From Nocardioides cavernaquae (lineage in GTDB: Bacteria > Actinomycetota > Actinomycetes > Propionibacteriales > Nocardioidaceae): a DNA stretch of 64,000 nt. The notes beneath the pieces are model-generated. The model saw only the letters and a list, made by a program, of their open reading frames with translations, ran no database searches and had not been told where the DNA came from. The stretch spans positions 1,798,001-1,862,000 of the forward strand of contig NZ_QYRP01000002.1 of NCBI RefSeq assembly GCF_003600895.1. The letters are read 5' to 3'. Shown piece by piece: positions 9,628 to 17,613 of this stretch; position 1 is the first letter of the stretch, and each line of letters opens with the position of its first letter. The position numbers and the translations under genes were made by a program.

Positions 9628-10775
9628 CCCTTGAGCGCTCGCGATCCGGTCGACTTGTAGCGGCGCTGCGGGTTGGCCCCGATGCCGATGCGTGAGTCGC
9701 CGGGGGTGGACCACTGGTCCACCCAGGCGTCGATCAGCGGCCACGTCGTACGCCGAGCCGCGCGGCCGGTGACCATGCCGAGGTGGCCTCCGGGAACGGC
9801 CTCCCAGCGCACGGCAGGAGAGCCCTTCAGCATCGCGACGATCGGGCGGACGGCGGCGATCGGTGCGATGCCGTCGTTCTCGCCGCCCATCACCATCACG
9901 GGCACCTTCACGTCGCGCACGTCGATGGTGCGTTCGTCGGTGACGAGCCGGCCGGTCTTCAGCTCGTTGTTGCGTACGACGCGGTGATAGAGCTGTCCGA
10001 ACGTGCGACCCGGATAGGCGATCATGTTGCGCCCGAAGGCATCGACGGCCTCGAGCTGCGCAAGGAACTCGGTGTCGTCGAGGTGCTGGATCTTCACCAG
10101 GGGCTTGGTGATCACCTTGTCGACCGCCGAGATCTGGAAGGCCCAACGGACCAGCGGCTTCGGGGCGCCACCCATGAGCTGGTAGCCCTTGGTGACGACC
10201 TTGAGCGCGTCGGGCAGGTTGGCGTTGAGCAGCGGGCGCAGCGGAGCGATCGCCGGCACCTTGCTGACGTCCCAGGGCGACCCGAGGGTGGTGATCGAGG
10301 CGACCGGCAGCTTCGGATGGGCGGCCGCCGAGAGCAGCGAGAAGATGCCGCCGAGGCTCCACGCGACCAGGTGCACCGGGCGGCCCTGTGTGTGCTGGTG
10401 GACGGCGTCGATCGCGGAGGGCAGCACGTCGTCGATCCAGTGCTCGAAGCCGAGGTTGCGGTCCTTGAACGAGACCTCGCCGTACTCGACGAGGTAGGTG
10501 GGCCGGCCCTCGCCGACCAGGTGCTCGACGAGCGAGCATCCGCGACGCAGGTCGTAGCAGCTCGACGGAGCGGCGAGCGGCATGACCAGGAGGACCGGAT
10601 CGCCCGATGGCTTCACGCCCGGCGCGGGGCGGTAGTGGTAGACCTCGCGGAGAGGGCCCTCATCGATGAGCGTGCGCGGCATCGGACGCAGGTCGGCCAG
10701 TCCGCCGTACAGCACCTTGTGTGCCACGTTGCTTGCTGCGGAGACGACCTGATCGGGCTTGGGGATCAGATCCAT
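9624..10775 (-). CDS. PhaC-like alpha/beta-hydrolase
   Basis: A 383-residue alpha/beta-fold protein with overall resemblance to class III polyhydroxyalkanoate synthase subunits: YHYRPAPGVKPSGDPVLLVMP near the start, EHWIDDVLPSAIDAV, and PVMVMGGENDGIAP followed by PGGHLGM. In true PhaC the nucleophile is a cysteine in a GxCxG lipase-like box. Here the elbow reads AWSLGG, with serine in that place, so a hydrolase or esterase activity is more likely than polymer synthesis. The catalytic Asp and His are plausibly in GENDG and PGGHLG. The ATG at 10775 was chosen; the frame continues to 10829 but would run almost into the divergent gene. It is first in a coupled minus-strand run ending in ung. Confidence 0.72.
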   Translation of the reverse strand: MDLIPKPDQVVSAASNVAHKVLYGGLADLRPMPRTLIDEGPLREVYHYRPAPGVKPSGDPVLLVMPLAAPSSCYDLRRGCSLVEHLVGEGRPTYLVEYGEVSFKDRNLGFEHWIDDVLPSAIDAVHQHTQGRPVHLVAWSLGGIFSLLSAAAHPKLPVASITTLGSPWDVSKVPAIAPLRPLLNANLPDALKVVTKGYQLMGGAPKPLVRWAFQISAVDKVITKPLVKIQHLDDTEFLAQLEAVDAFGRNMIAYPGRTFGQLYHRVVRNNELKTGRLVTDERTIDVRDVKVPVMVMGGENDGIAPIAAVRPIVAMLKGSPAVRWEAVPGGHLGMVTGRAARRTTWPLIDAWVDQWSTPGDSRIGIGANPQRRYKSTGSRALKG

Positions 10776-10834
10776 GTCGGAAAGGTACCGGAGACGCTCG
10801 ACAAGCGCGCGCTGTGACGCTAGACACAACCACT

Positions 10835-12388
10835 ATGAAGTGGAAAGCGTTGATCGCTGTCGGAGCCGCAGGCGTCGGGGCCGTGGCCGCACGCGACCTG
10901 ACCCAGAAGTCCCACGCCCTGCAGCGGAACTTCCCGGTGCTCGCACACGCCCGCTACTGGATCGAGAACATCGGCCCCGAGCTGCGGCAGTACATCATCA
11001 GCGGCGACGACGAGGAGCGGCCGTTCAGCCGCGACCAGCGGCGCTGGGTCTACTCGTCGGCGAAGCTGCAGAACAACTACTTCGGCTTCGGCACGGGCAA
11101 CGACGTCGAGAACACCATGGGCTACCCGATCATCAAGCACCGCACTTTCTCGGACGTGGCGCCATCGACGGCAATCCACTCGGGTGAGGAGGTGGGAGTC
11201 CCGTCGGCCAAGATCCTGGGTGGCCCCCGGGACCGCAAGCACGCGTTCCGGCCCAAGTCGATCGTCAACATCTCGGCGATGAGCTTCGGGTCGCTGTCGG
11301 GAGCGGCCGTCGAGGCGCTCAACAAGGGCGCAGCGCAGGCCGGGGTGCTCCACAACACCGGTGAGGGCGCGCTCTCGCCCCACCACCGCCACGGCGGTGA
11401 CATCGTCTTCCAGATCGGCACGTCCTACTTCGGCTGCCGCGACGACGACGGCAAGTTCAACATCGAGCGCCTCAAGGAGGTCGTCCAGACCGCGCCCGTC
11501 AAGGCGATCGAGATCAAGCTGAGCCAGGGCGCGAAGCCCGGTCTGGGCGGCATGCTGCCGGCGGCCAAGATCAGCGAGGAGATCGCCGCGATCCGCGGCA
11601 TCCCGATGGAGCAGGACTGCTCCAGCCCGTCGCGGCACACCGAGTTCACCGACGTGGACAGCCTGCTCGACTTCGTCGAGCTGGTCGCCTCCGAGACCGG
11701 GCTCCCGGTCGGGATCAAGTCGGCGGTCGGGCACATGGACTTCTGGGAGTCCCTGCTCGAGCTCTCCGGACCCGGCCGCAACGTCGACTTCATCACGATC
11801 GACGGCGGCGAGGGCGGCACCGGTGCCGCCCCGCTGGTCTTCACGGACTCGGTCTCCCTGCCCTACCGGCTCGGCTTCACCAGCGTCTACAGGCTCTGGG
11901 CCGAAGCGGGCCGCACCGACGAGCTGACCTTCATCGGCTCGGCCAAGCTCGGCATCCCGGAGAACGCGATCGTGGCGTTCGCCCTCGGAGCGGACATGGT
12001 CAACACCGCGCGTGGCGCGATGCTGGCGCTCGGCTGCATCCAGGCGCAGAAGTGCCACACCGACCACTGCCCGACCGGTGTCGCCACCCAGAACCCGTGG
12101 CTGACCCACGGGCTCGACCCGACCGACAAGTCGGTGCGCGTCGCCAACTACCTGAAGACCATGCGACGCGACCTGCTCAAGGTCTCCGAGGCATGCGGTG
12201 TCGCCCACCCGGGCCTGCTCACCGTCGACGACATCGACATCGTCAACGGGGTCCGCTCCAAGCGGCCGCTCGGCGACGTCTATGACTACAAGCCCGGCTG
12301 GGGCATGCCGTCCGAGGCGATCCAGCGCGAGATCAGCGACATCATGCGTCCGCGGCTGCCCGTGGACAAGGCCGCGCCGACGACGTGA
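10835..12388 (+). CDS. FMN-binding glutamate synthase family protein
   Basis: A 517-residue protein corresponding to the central and FMN domain of glutamate synthase large subunits, without the amidotransferase domain. An N-terminal hydrophobic stretch (ALIAVGAAGVGAVAA) suggests membrane association. FMN-barrel motifs include NISAMSFGSLSGAAVEALN, HNTGEGALSPHH, IDGGEGGTGAAPL and ADMVNTARGAMLALGC. A cysteine cluster (CIQAQKCHTDHCPTG) matches the 3Fe-4S ligands of the family. The natural reaction of these stand-alone proteins is not settled; electron transfer to an unknown acceptor is an inference. The ATG at 10835 has no clear ribosome-binding site, so the transcript could be leaderless or start at the in-frame GTG at 10814. 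It is divergent from the PhaC-like gene. Confidence 0.85.
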   Translation: MKWKALIAVGAAGVGAVAARDLTQKSHALQRNFPVLAHARYWIENIGPELRQYIISGDDEERPFSRDQRRWVYSSAKLQNNYFGFGTGNDVENTMGYPIIKHRTFSDVAPSTAIHSGEEVGVPSAKILGGPRDRKHAFRPKSIVNISAMSFGSLSGAAVEALNKGAAQAGVLHNTGEGALSPHHRHGGDIVFQIGTSYFGCRDDDGKFNIERLKEVVQTAPVKAIEIKLSQGAKPGLGGMLPAAKISEEIAAIRGIPMEQDCSSPSRHTEFTDVDSLLDFVELVASETGLPVGIKSAVGHMDFWESLLELSGPGRNVDFITIDGGEGGTGAAPLVFTDSVSLPYRLGFTSVYRLWAEAGRTDELTFIGSAKLGIPENAIVAFALGADMVNTARGAMLALGCIQAQKCHTDHCPTGVATQNPWLTHGLDPTDKSVRVANYLKTMRRDLLKVSEACGVAHPGLLTVDDIDIVNGVRSKRPLGDVYDYKPGWGMPSEAIQREISDIMRPRLPVDKAAPTT

Positions 12389-12421
12389 GTCGGCTGGCGC
12401 CGGCCTGGGCAGGGACCCTGC

Positions 12422-13882
12422 TCAGGTGGTGCCGCCGCGCCCCTCGGCCGGGACCGCCCGGCGTACGCGGCGACGGTGCACGGGGCGGATCGTGGTCAGG
12501 TCGTCGAGGAACCCGGACGCCCAGCTCGCGACGTCCTTCTCGATCACCGTCTTCCGCATCGCCTTCATGCGACGGGTGAGCTCCTTCGGCTCGGCGGAGG
12601 CGGCCTCGACGAGTGCCGCCTTCATGCCGTTGATGTCGTAGGGGTTGACCAGCCACGACTGGGAGAGCTCGAACGCCGCGCCCGCGAACTCGCTCAGCAC
12701 CAGGGCGCCGTCGTTGTCGTAGCGGCAGGCGACGTACTCCTTGGCGACGAGGTTCATGCCGTCGCGATAGGGCGTCACCATCATGATGTCGGCGGCGCGG
12801 TAGAGCGCGGCCATCTCCTCACGCGGGTACGACGAGTGGAGGTAGGAGATCGCTGGCCGGCCGATCTCGCCGAGGTCGCCGTTGACCCGCCCGACCAATC
12901 GGTCGATCTCGTCGCGAAGGCGGCGGTACTGCTCGACGCGCTCGCGCGACGGCGTCGCGACCTGCACGAAGACGGTGTCCTCGACGTCGAAGACGCCGTC
13001 CGCCACCAGCTCGGCGTAGGCGCGCAGGCGGGGGTAGATGCCCTTGGTGTAGTCGAGCCGGTCGACGCCCAGGATGACCCGCTTGGGGTTGCCGAGGGCC
13101 TCGCGGATCGCGGCCGCGCGCTCGGTGACGGTGACCGACCGGGCCAGCGCCTCGAAGTCTGCGGTGTCGATCGAGATCGGGTACGACGCGGCGCGGACCA
13201 GGCGCCCGTCGGGAAGGTAGACCGTGTCGCGGTGCGTCTTGAAGCCGACGCGCTGGCGGACCAGGCGGACGAAGTTCTGGGCGCCGCCCGGGAGCTGGAA
13301 GCCGACGATGTCCGCCCCGAGCAGGCCCTCGAGCACCTGACGCCGCCACGGCAGCTGCTGGAAGAGCTCGGCCGGCGGGAACGGGATGTGCAGGAAGAAG
13401 CCGATGCGAAGGTCGGGCCGGAGGTCGCGCAGCATCTGCGGCACGAGCTGCAGCTGGTAGTCGTGCACCCAGACCATGGCGTGGGGAGCAGCGACCTCGG
13501 CTGCCTTCTCCGCGAAGCGCCGGTTGACCGTGACGTAGGAGTCCCACCACTCTCGGTGGAACTCCGGCTTCGCCACCACGTCGTGGTAGAGCGGCCACAG
13601 GGTGCCGTTGCTGAATCCCTCGTAGAACTCCTCGACCTCGGACGCGCTCAGCGAGATCGGGATCAGCTGGAGTCCGTCCTCCTCGAACGGCTCGATGACG
13701 TCGTCCGCGCTGCCGGGCCAGCCCACCCAGGCGCCGCCGTGCAGCTTCATGACCGGCTCCATGGCCGACACCAGACCACCCGGGGAACGCCGCCAGTGCA
13801 GCGATCCGTCCGCCTCCACGACACGGTCGACAGGGAGGCGGTTGGCAACGATGACCAGTTCGGCAGTTCCGGTGGAGGTCAC
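12422..13882 (-). CDS. otsA: Trehalose-6-phosphate synthase OtsA
   Basis: GT20 glycosyltransferase of 486 aa that joins glucose from UDP- or GDP-glucose to glucose-6-phosphate, giving trehalose-6-phosphate. Family signatures are VIVANRLPVDR at the N-terminus, RSPGGLVSAMEPVM, WVHDYQLQLVPQMLRDLRP, ILGVDRLDYTKGIYPRLRA with the phosphate-binding Arg/Lys, and VLSEFAGAA near the C-terminus. The frame opens with ATG at 13882. The matching phosphatase otsB lies 2.7 kb away on the opposite strand at 16544, separated by cyclic-nucleotide signalling genes, so the two are not in one operon. Together they supply the osmolyte trehalose. Confidence 0.95.
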   Translation of the reverse strand: MTSTGTAELVIVANRLPVDRVVEADGSLHWRRSPGGLVSAMEPVMKLHGGAWVGWPGSADDVIEPFEEDGLQLIPISLSASEVEEFYEGFSNGTLWPLYHDVVAKPEFHREWWDSYVTVNRRFAEKAAEVAAPHAMVWVHDYQLQLVPQMLRDLRPDLRIGFFLHIPFPPAELFQQLPWRRQVLEGLLGADIVGFQLPGGAQNFVRLVRQRVGFKTHRDTVYLPDGRLVRAASYPISIDTADFEALARSVTVTERAAAIREALGNPKRVILGVDRLDYTKGIYPRLRAYAELVADGVFDVEDTVFVQVATPSRERVEQYRRLRDEIDRLVGRVNGDLGEIGRPAISYLHSSYPREEMAALYRAADIMMVTPYRDGMNLVAKEYVACRYDNDGALVLSEFAGAAFELSQSWLVNPYDINGMKAALVEAASAEPKELTRRMKAMRKTVIEKDVASWASGFLDDLTTIRPVHRRRVRRAVPAEGRGGTT

Positions 13883-13906
13883 ACGGGAACCTTAGTGGGT
13901 CACCGC

Positions 13907-15004
13907 TCAGGACCGGTCGCGGTCGCCCGGCCGCAACGCCCAGGTCTCGAGCCGCGAATAGCCGCGGACCCGCTCCGTCGGGGCGCGGCGTACGCGGAAG
14001 TCGTCGGCGAGGAGGGCAGCCAGCTCTCCGTTGACCAGCACCGTGCCCGGTCGCGCCAGGGAGGTGAGCCGGGCGGCGATGTTGACGACCTCGCCGAAGA
14101 CGTCGCCGAGGCGCGCGAGGACCGGTCCGTAGGCGAGTCCGACGCGGAGCTCGGGGAAGGTCTCGTCGACGCTGTGGCGCTGGGCGAGGTCGATCGCGAT
14201 CCATGCCGCGGCCGTGGGGGAGTCGCAGACGAAGAGCACCTCGTCCCCGATCGTCTTGATGACCCGTCCGCCGTGACCCGCGATCACCTCGGTCGCCGTT
14301 GCCTCGAACGTCTCGACCAGTGCGCCGAGCTCGGCGGTGGTGAGCTTGCGGCTGGTGCGCGTGAAGTTGACGATGTCGGCGAAACCGACGGCGAGATCGA
14401 CACCGGCGCGGTCGCCCGCCAGCAGGGCCCGGCCCGCGGCGCCCACGAGGTGGCGTCGCCAGACGTAGTCCTGGAGGTTCTGGATCATCGGCAGGAAGTC
14501 GGTGACGATGCCGAGCAGGGCGGCCGCGGCCACGTCGGGTGCTGCGGGCGAGTCCGGCTCGCCCAGCGCCGCGAGCTGCGGGGCCAGCTGGGCGATCTCC
14601 CAGTCGGCGAGCCGGGCGAAGGTGCGGCCCATCGTGCGCACCATCGCGCCCTCGTCCTCGACGTCGAGCAAGCCGGAGTCCAGGAGCGCGCTCAGCTGCC
14701 CGATGGCCTGGATGTCCGCGTCGACGAAGAGGGCTTCGTCGGGGCCGGGGGACGGGAAGCCGAGGGCACGCCACAGCGTCGTCAGCCGGTCGAGGTCCAC
14801 GCCGGTCGCGTCGGCGACCTGCGAGCGGGTCAGGTGGGCCCCGCCGCCGAGGACGGACTCCGCGAGCGCGTCGTACAACGCGGAGCTCGACGCTGTCTCG
14901 GGTCCCTGCGTCTCGGGTTCGGGCGTCTCGGGTCCGTGCGGAGTGAGGTCCGGGGAAGCAGAAACCGGGGGCACAGAGGTGCCCCCGGTCTCCTGATGTG
15001 CCAC
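13907..15004 (-). CDS. Class III adenylate cyclase with N-terminal helical domain
   Basis: Soluble cyclase of 365 aa expected to make cAMP from ATP. The catalytic domain occupies about residues 200-350. It has the first metal Asp in VGFADIVNFTR (about residue 210), the Lys and second metal Asp in KTIGDEVLFV (250 and 254), and Asn/Arg of the transition-state site in GEVVNIAARL (308 and 312). The Asp in GDVFGEVVN is the residue associated with adenine specificity. Residues 40-190 form a helical region resembling the regulatory domain of Streptomyces-type cyclases. The N-terminus is low in complexity with repeated PET units. The GTG start follows the stop of the cyclic-nucleotide-binding gene by one base. 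Confidence 0.88.
   Translation of the reverse strand: MAHQETGGTSVPPVSASPDLTPHGPETPEPETQGPETASSSALYDALAESVLGGGAHLTRSQVADATGVDLDRLTTLWRALGFPSPGPDEALFVDADIQAIGQLSALLDSGLLDVEDEGAMVRTMGRTFARLADWEIAQLAPQLAALGEPDSPAAPDVAAAALLGIVTDFLPMIQNLQDYVWRRHLVGAAGRALLAGDRAGVDLAVGFADIVNFTRTSRKLTTAELGALVETFEATATEVIAGHGGRVIKTIGDEVLFVCDSPTAAAWIAIDLAQRHSVDETFPELRVGLAYGPVLARLGDVFGEVVNIAARLTSLARPGTVLVNGELAALLADDFRVRRAPTERVRGYSRLETWALRPGDRDRS
14964..14989 (-). terminator. GC-rich hairpin at the start of the cyclase gene (terminator or attenuator candidate)
   Basis: Perfect 11-bp inverted repeat ACCGGGGGCAC/GTGCCCCCGGT with a 4-base loop. It lies 15 bases inside the cyclase reading frame on the minus strand and is followed on that strand by TTTCTGCTT. 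It also codes for residues 5-14 of the cyclase, so it could attenuate transcription between the binding-protein gene and the cyclase. The function is inferred. Confidence 0.4.
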
Positions 15005-15005
15005 G

Positions 15006-15407
15006 TCAGTCGTTGAGTCGCTCGCTGGTGGTCGCCTCGAGCGCCGTCTTGAACGTCGGGCTCTTCTCCATCAGCTCGCGCACGGCTTCGCTGGTGAAGT
15101 GCAGGACCTCGAGGTCGGTCATGGAGACGACGCTCGCGGAGCGCAGGCGGTGGCCCACGATCGCGGACTCGCCGACCGTGTCGCCGGGGCCCAGACGGGC
15201 GATCTCTTCGCGGCCCTTACGGACCGAGACCTCACCGGAAAGGATGATGTAGGCCTTGTCGGCCGGCGTCTTCTCCCAGATCAGGCCCCAGTGGGCGGGA
15301 ATGTGGACAGCCGTGCCGTAGGACGCGATCAGTGCGACCTCGGCGTCAGTCAGGGCTGAGAATCGGTCGAGGGCGCGCAGCGCTGCGGCCTCGTTCGTGT
15401 CAGTCAC
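15006..15407 (-). CDS. Cyclic nucleotide-binding domain protein
   Basis: A 133-residue single-domain CRP-fold protein without a DNA-binding helix-turn-helix. The phosphate-binding cassette reads GDTVGESAIVGHRLRSASVV: the Glu of GES and the Arg of RSAS match the cAMP-contacting residues of CRP, so binding of cAMP is plausible. GTG at 15407 was chosen because GAGGAC lies about ten bases upstream; the frame opens earlier but without family similarity. The gene is immediately upstream of an adenylate cyclase with one base between stop and start. It could therefore be a sensor or feedback partner of that enzyme. No output domain is fused, so it should act through protein contacts. Confidence 0.85.
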   Translation of the reverse strand: MTDTNEAAALRALDRFSALTDAEVALIASYGTAVHIPAHWGLIWEKTPADKAYIILSGEVSVRKGREEIARLGPGDTVGESAIVGHRLRSASVVSMTDLEVLHFTSEAVRELMEKSPTFKTALEATTSERLND

Positions 15408-15589
15408 GTAAGTGGTCCTCTCCGGGGTGTGACGTACCTCCCAATGCGGATCCTCCCTGCGATTGACGGTGGTGTCCAGCAAACGGTCCACATTCGTCAC
15501 CCGTTGCTTCCCGCCACATTCGTCACACAGGCCCCGCGGTCGGTGCGACACGCCCGCAGAACCACCCGGCAGACGCGCCGATGAGCGAA
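15408..15589. other. Divergent intergenic region
   Basis: This stretch separates the minus-strand cyclic-nucleotide signalling pair from the plus-strand DUF3263 gene. I see no gene. It should hold the promoter of the signalling pair, but no clear -10/-35 pair was found for that strand. Confidence 0.4.
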
Positions 15590-15618
15590 TGACATCCGTG
15601 TGATTCCGTGCGTAGGAT
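15590..15618 (+). promoter_or_regulatory. Sigma-70-type promoter candidate for the DUF3263 gene
   Basis: TGACA at 15590-15594 and TAGGAT at 15613-15618 are separated by 18 bases, a good match to actinobacterial housekeeping promoters. Transcription would begin near 15625, about 33 bases before the chosen ATG. Confidence 0.55.
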
Positions 15619-15657
15619 GACTCGAAAGCAGTGAAGCGCGCGAAGGGGTCGACACGC

Positions 15658-15954
15658 ATGGACGCCGCCGAGACGGTCAATCACGAAGAGCACGCCGGTC
15701 TGGCGAGCCTGTCGGAGCGCGATCGCGACATCCTGGAGTTCGAGCGCCAGTGGTGGAAGTTCGCTGGCGCCAAGGAGCAGGCCGTCCGCGAGAAGTTCGA
15801 CATGTCGTCGACGCGCTACTACCAGGTGCTGAACGCGCTGATCGACAAGCCGGAGGCCCTCGAGGCCGACCCGCTCCTGGTCCGGCGCCTGCGCCGGCTC
15901 CGCGCTGCCCGCCAGCGCCAGCGCTCCGCCCGCCGCCTCGGCTTCGAGCTCTGA
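15658..15954 (+). CDS. DUF3263 family protein (probable small DNA-binding protein)
   Basis: A 98-residue protein with the conserved DUF3263 core: DRDILEFERQWWKFAGAKEQ then REKFDMSSTRYYQVLNALID. The second part looks like a helix-turn-helix, and the C-terminus is very arginine-rich (LRRLRAARQRQRSARR), so nucleic-acid binding is likely, though the family has no established function that I know of. ATG at 15658 was preferred to an upstream GTG at 15631 because AAGGGG lies at the right distance and the GTG is almost at the predicted transcription start. It is followed five bases later by the LytR_C gene; this pair is commonly adjacent in actinobacteria, near groEL and otsB. Confidence 0.85.
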   Translation: MDAAETVNHEEHAGLASLSERDRDILEFERQWWKFAGAKEQAVREKFDMSSTRYYQVLNALIDKPEALEADPLLVRRLRRLRAARQRQRSARRLGFEL

Positions 15955-15959
15955 TCCGC

Positions 15960-16469
15960 ATGCGGTTCCAGACCCTTCGCACCCGCTCCGCCCAGCTCGG
16001 TGAGGCTGGCGTGACCGCCCCGTCGCCCGTCGTCATGCTGAGCGTCGTCGCTGTCGCGATGGCCGGGATCGCGCTCATCGCCACCCGTGGCGAGGGTGGC
16101 CCGGGCAAGCTGCAGCCCGTGTCGCAGCCGGAGTCCTCGGTGGTCTCGACCGCGCCCCCGACCACGGCCGCCCCCAAGCCGAAGCCGCCGGTGGTCCGCA
16201 AGGACGTCGTGGTCGAGGTCTACAACACCTCCGCCATCAAGGGCCTCGCGGCCCGCGCTGCGTCGAAGGCTTCGGTGCTGAACTGGCAGGTCGTCGGCAC
16301 GGACAACTGGTCCGCCTCGGTCCCGGCGCCCACGATCTACTTCGGGCCCCGCCTCGAGGACGCCGCGAGGCTGCTCGCCAAGGACCTCGGCATCACCCGC
16401 GTTCGCCCGGCCGTGGACCCGATGAAGCCCGACCGGCTCACGGTCATCCTCACCTCCGACTACTCCTGA
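15960..16469 (+). CDS. LytR C-terminal domain membrane protein
   Basis: A 169-residue envelope protein. A single membrane helix (VVMLSVVAVAMAGIALIA, about residues 22-42) is followed by a Pro/Thr/Lys-rich linker and a LytR_C domain starting VVVEVYNTSAIKGLAARAAS and ending VRPAVDPMKPDRLTVILTSD. This domain is found at the end of LytR-CpsA-Psr glycopolymer transferases and as stand-alone extracytoplasmic proteins; it is presumed to bind cell-wall material. It starts with ATG at 15960, five bases after the DUF3263 stop, so the two genes probably share a transcript. Its activity is unknown. Confidence 0.82.
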   Translation: MRFQTLRTRSAQLGEAGVTAPSPVVMLSVVAVAMAGIALIATRGEGGPGKLQPVSQPESSVVSTAPPTTAAPKPKPPVVRKDVVVEVYNTSAIKGLAARAASKASVLNWQVVGTDNWSASVPAPTIYFGPRLEDAARLLAKDLGITRVRPAVDPMKPDRLTVILTSDYS

Positions 16470-16543
16470 GTCTCCGGGTGGTCTGACCGCCTGACGGGAC
16501 CGGTCGGCAGGACCGCTTTCCGGGTTCATGGTTGAGTAGAGGC

Positions 16544-17461
16544 ATGCGGTTCACGTCCCCGGAAGGGATGCGACGGTACGCCGCGTTGGTCAAGGTCGCC
16601 TCCGAGACGGTGGTCGGTCTGGACTTCGACGGAACGCTGTCGCCCATCGTTGACGATCCCGAGCGAGCCCGGATCCATCCGGAGGCGCCCGGCGTACTCG
16701 CCGCGCTCGCGGAGCGTGTCCTCGGCATCGCGGTGGTCACCGGCCGGCCCGCGCGCCAGGTCGTCGCCCTCGGGGAGCTCGACGAGCTCGGCGACGTGTT
16801 CGGGGAGCGTGGCCAGGAGCTGCGCGTCTTCGGGCAGTACGGCAACGAGCGGTGGAGCTCGTCCAACCGGCGCGTGATCGGACCGCGGCCGCCCCACGGC
16901 CTGGCGTCGTTCCTGCGCGAGCTGCCCGGCATCCTGCGGCGCTGCGGCGCGGCCGATGCCTTCGTCGAGCACAAGGGGCTCGCGGTCGCCGTGCACACGC
17001 GCCGCCTCCCGGACAGCGAGGAGGCCTTCGCGCGGTTGCTCCCCGAGCTGGCCGCTGCCGCCAAGCGCCACGACATGATCGTCGAGCCCGGCAAGCAGGT
17101 CGTCGAGATCCGCTCGCCCGGGGCTCACAAGGGCGACGTGGTGCACGGTCTCGCGCGGGACCTCCGCGCAGGTGGTTTCTGCTTCGTCGGCGACGACCTC
17201 GGCGACGTGGACGCCTTCCATGCGGTCGCCGAGCTCCGCGAGACGGGTGTGCCGACACTCCTCGTGTGCTCGGCCGCCGAGGAGGACGGCGAGGCCGGTC
17301 CCGTGGAGAGCGCGCTGCTGCCACTCGCCGACCTCGTGGTGCCCGGCCCCGGCGGCGTACTCGAGTTCCTCACTGCCTTCGCCGAGGACGCCGGCGGACG
17401 CGTCGCGGGCGAGGGACCCAGAATCTGGACCCGATTCGCGGATCGTCAGTCCGGCCCGTAG
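16544..17461 (+). CDS. otsB: Trehalose-6-phosphate phosphatase OtsB
   Basis: HAD-superfamily phosphatase of 305 aa that releases trehalose from trehalose-6-phosphate. HAD motif I is VGLDFDGTLSPIVDD with both catalytic Asp residues, motif II is in VVTGRP, and motif IV is FVGDDLGDVDAF. The cap domain lies between about residues 110 and 220, including FVEHKGLAVAVH, typical of trehalose phosphatases. ATG at 16544 was chosen over a TTG at 16532 because the similarity begins there. It completes the pathway begun by OtsA. Its TAG stop forms part of a probable -10 box for the downstream SAM-riboswitch transcript. Confidence 0.93.
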   Translation: MRFTSPEGMRRYAALVKVASETVVGLDFDGTLSPIVDDPERARIHPEAPGVLAALAERVLGIAVVTGRPARQVVALGELDELGDVFGERGQELRVFGQYGNERWSSSNRRVIGPRPPHGLASFLRELPGILRRCGAADAFVEHKGLAVAVHTRRLPDSEEAFARLLPELAAAAKRHDMIVEPGKQVVEIRSPGAHKGDVVHGLARDLRAGGFCFVGDDLGDVDAFHAVAELRETGVPTLLVCSAAEEDGEAGPVESALLPLADLVVPGPGGVLEFLTAFAEDAGGRVAGEGPRIWTRFADRQSGP

Positions 17462-17464
17462 GCT
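17459..17464 (+). promoter_or_regulatory. Candidate -10 box for the riboswitch/thrC-like transcript
   Basis: TAGGCT overlaps the otsB stop codon and lies 9 bases before the riboswitch P1 stem, a spacing that fits transcription starting close to the aptamer. The -35 region (TTCGCG around 17435) is weak, so confidence is limited. Confidence 0.4.
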
Positions 17465-17472
17465 TGGCCCAG

Positions 17473-17613
17473 CTCATCGAGAGGGACTGAGGGAACGGCC
17501 CTGTGAAGTCCCGGCAACCGCCGCGAACCTCCTGCGTCACCGAAACTGGTGGAGCAGTCGCGGAAACGGTGCTAATTCCGGCCCGCGGCGAAGTCCGACG
17601 TGGGGAAGATGAG
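17473..17613 (+). promoter_or_regulatory. SAM riboswitch (S-box/SAM clan) upstream of the threonine-synthase-like gene
   Basis: The S-box core is easy to see: GAGGGACTGAGGG, then GTGAAGTCCCGGCAACC, and later GGTGCTAATTCC. P1 pairs CTCATC (17473-17478) with GATGAG (17608-17613). P2 pairs GGGACT with AGTCCC around a kink-turn. P3 (around 17523-17561) contains CTGC/GCAG and CACC/GGTG helices. The aptamer ends directly against the ribosome-binding site AGGGAGG (17614-17620), and an unpaired AACCTCC (17526-17532) inside P3 is complementary to GGAGGTT at that site. S-adenosylmethionine should therefore lower translation of the downstream genes. The exact subclass (SAM-I or a SAM-IV-like form) was not resolved. 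Confidence 0.88.

Noticed and set aside
9624..10775. Calling the alpha/beta-hydrolase a PHA synthase (phaC)
   Set aside because: The essential nucleophile cysteine is replaced by serine and no other PHA genes are nearby.
12476..15016. A plus-strand open frame of 846 codons opposite otsA and the cyclase
   Set aside because: Two well-supported minus-strand genes explain this region; the frame encodes an Arg/Asp/Val-rich product with no motif.
17473..17613. T-box or threonine attenuator before the thrC-like gene
   Set aside because: No T-box sequence or run of Thr codons; the GGGACTG, CCGGCAACC and GGTGCTAATTCC blocks are those of the S-box aptamer.
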